From contig JANXMB010000054.1 in assembly GCA_025354865.1 (NCBI GenBank), forward strand, positions 1-59,680: a stretch of 59,680 nucleotides of DNA, given 5' to 3'. Of the stretch, positions 59,291 to 59,680 are shown in pieces. Under the pieces are notes generated by a model that was not told where the DNA came from, made no database searches, and saw nothing but the letters and a program-made list of their open reading frames with translations. A program made the translations under genes and the position numbers. This DNA comes from Acetobacteraceae bacterium. GTDB taxonomy: Bacteria; Pseudomonadota; Alphaproteobacteria; Acetobacterales; Acetobacteraceae. The stretch's first letter is position 1. Each line of letters opens with the position of its first letter.

Positions 59291-59680
59291 ATGGTACGCA
59301 TTGATCGGGTCGTTACACGGGGCGGCGACGGCGGGGAGACCTCGTTGGGCGACGGTGCCCGCGTGCGCAAGGACAGCCGCCGGATCGAGGCCATCGGTTC
59401 CGTCGACGAAGCCAATGCGGCCATCGGCGTCCTGCGCCTGCACACCCGCGCCATGCCGGATACCGACGCAATGCTGGCCCGCATCCAGAACGATTTATTC
59501 GACCTCGGTGCCGATCTATGCGTGCCCGGCGAGGGCGGCGAACGCCTGCGGCTGACCGACGGCCCAATGCTTCGGCTGGAAGCAGAAATCGCCGCCATGA
59601 ACGCCGCGCTGCTGCCCCTGACCAGCTTCGTGCTACCCGGCGGCAGCCCCGGCGCCGCTTACGCCCATATGGCGCGTACG
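59291..59680 (+). CDS. Cob(I)alamin adenosyltransferase, PduO/MMAB type (3' end missing)
   Basis: The first 130 residues are present; the gene runs off the window. It begins MVRIDRVVTRGGDGGETSLGDG, the ATP-binding N-terminal motif of PduO-type ATP:corrinoid adenosyltransferases, followed by RRIEAIGSVDEANAAIGVL. The enzyme makes adenosylcobalamin for mutases and lyases. The gene follows tonB after 12 bases and may be cotranscribed with the ABC ATPase and TonB genes. Confidence 0.92.
   Translation, partial: MVRIDRVVTRGGDGGETSLGDGARVRKDSRRIEAIGSVDEANAAIGVLRLHTRAMPDTDAMLARIQNDLFDLGADLCVPGEGGERLRLTDGPMLRLEAEIAAMNAALLPLTSFVLPGGSPGAAYAHMART

Overview
The window is high-GC, densely packed proteobacterial chromosome. 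The pcm-tolC-popZ-valS gene order, the PopZ-type protein and the overall gene set point to an alphaproteobacterium. Rhodospirillales/Acetobacteraceae is my best guess, but that is inference from gene content only.

Layout. 1-3.7 kb: the 3' part of a DAO-family oxidoreductase, a sugar/cephalosporin-type (CmcI-like) methyltransferase gene broken twice (a palindromic mobile element in its 5' end and a heptanucleotide repeat that shifts frame near its 3' end), and an exported amidohydrolase. 3.7-9.7 kb: tRNA-Cys and the conserved block of isoaspartyl methyltransferase homologue, TolC, PopZ-like protein and valyl-tRNA synthetase. 9.8-13.9 kb: a large protein of unknown function, a lytic transglycosylase and a multi-pass GT-C-like membrane protein. 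13.9-19.2 kb: a complete dipeptide/oligopeptide ABC importer operon (order A-B-C-D-F on the minus strand). 19.5-28.7 kb: a DUF805 protein and several small catabolic units (acyl-CoA dehydrogenase, PEP-mutase/ICL-family lyase, HpaB-type flavin monooxygenase, alpha/beta hydrolases, GST, HsaA-type oxygenase, FKBP, hydroxyisobutyrate-type dehydrogenase). 29.0-34.6 kb: an unusual group of two WcbI-like proteins, a free-standing acyl carrier protein, a DUF1796-like protein and an FkbH-type HAD protein. This looks like an acyl/glyceryl-ACP-dependent surface-glycan modification system and is the most interesting locus here. 34.6-41.3 kb: threonine synthase, a small cupredoxin-like protein, a multicopper oxidase, a methyltransferase and two subunits of a molybdenum-storage-type protein. 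41.4-48.5 kb: bacterial alpha-2-macroglobulin translationally coupled to penicillin-binding protein 1C. 48.5-54.4 kb: an amino-acid-type binding protein, an acyl-CoA dehydrogenase, a lower-GC pair of orphan ORFs and paaABCD (no paaE). 54.5-59.7 kb: a probable iron-regulated FTR1-cupredoxin fusion plus outer-membrane barrel, a membrane protein of unknown function, an ABC ATPase, TonB and the start of a cob(I)alamin adenosyltransferase.

A dispersed palindromic element of about 110 bp occurs three times (2459-2565, 23453-23560, 28857-28966). It is flanked by CTAG, has a two-hairpin architecture and shows compensatory stem changes, consistent with a MITE using TA/CTAG targets as IS630-family elements do. 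Removing copy 1 together with one TA restores an open reading frame for the methyltransferase N-terminus.

All functions are read from sequence motifs and family knowledge; nothing was searched against a database.
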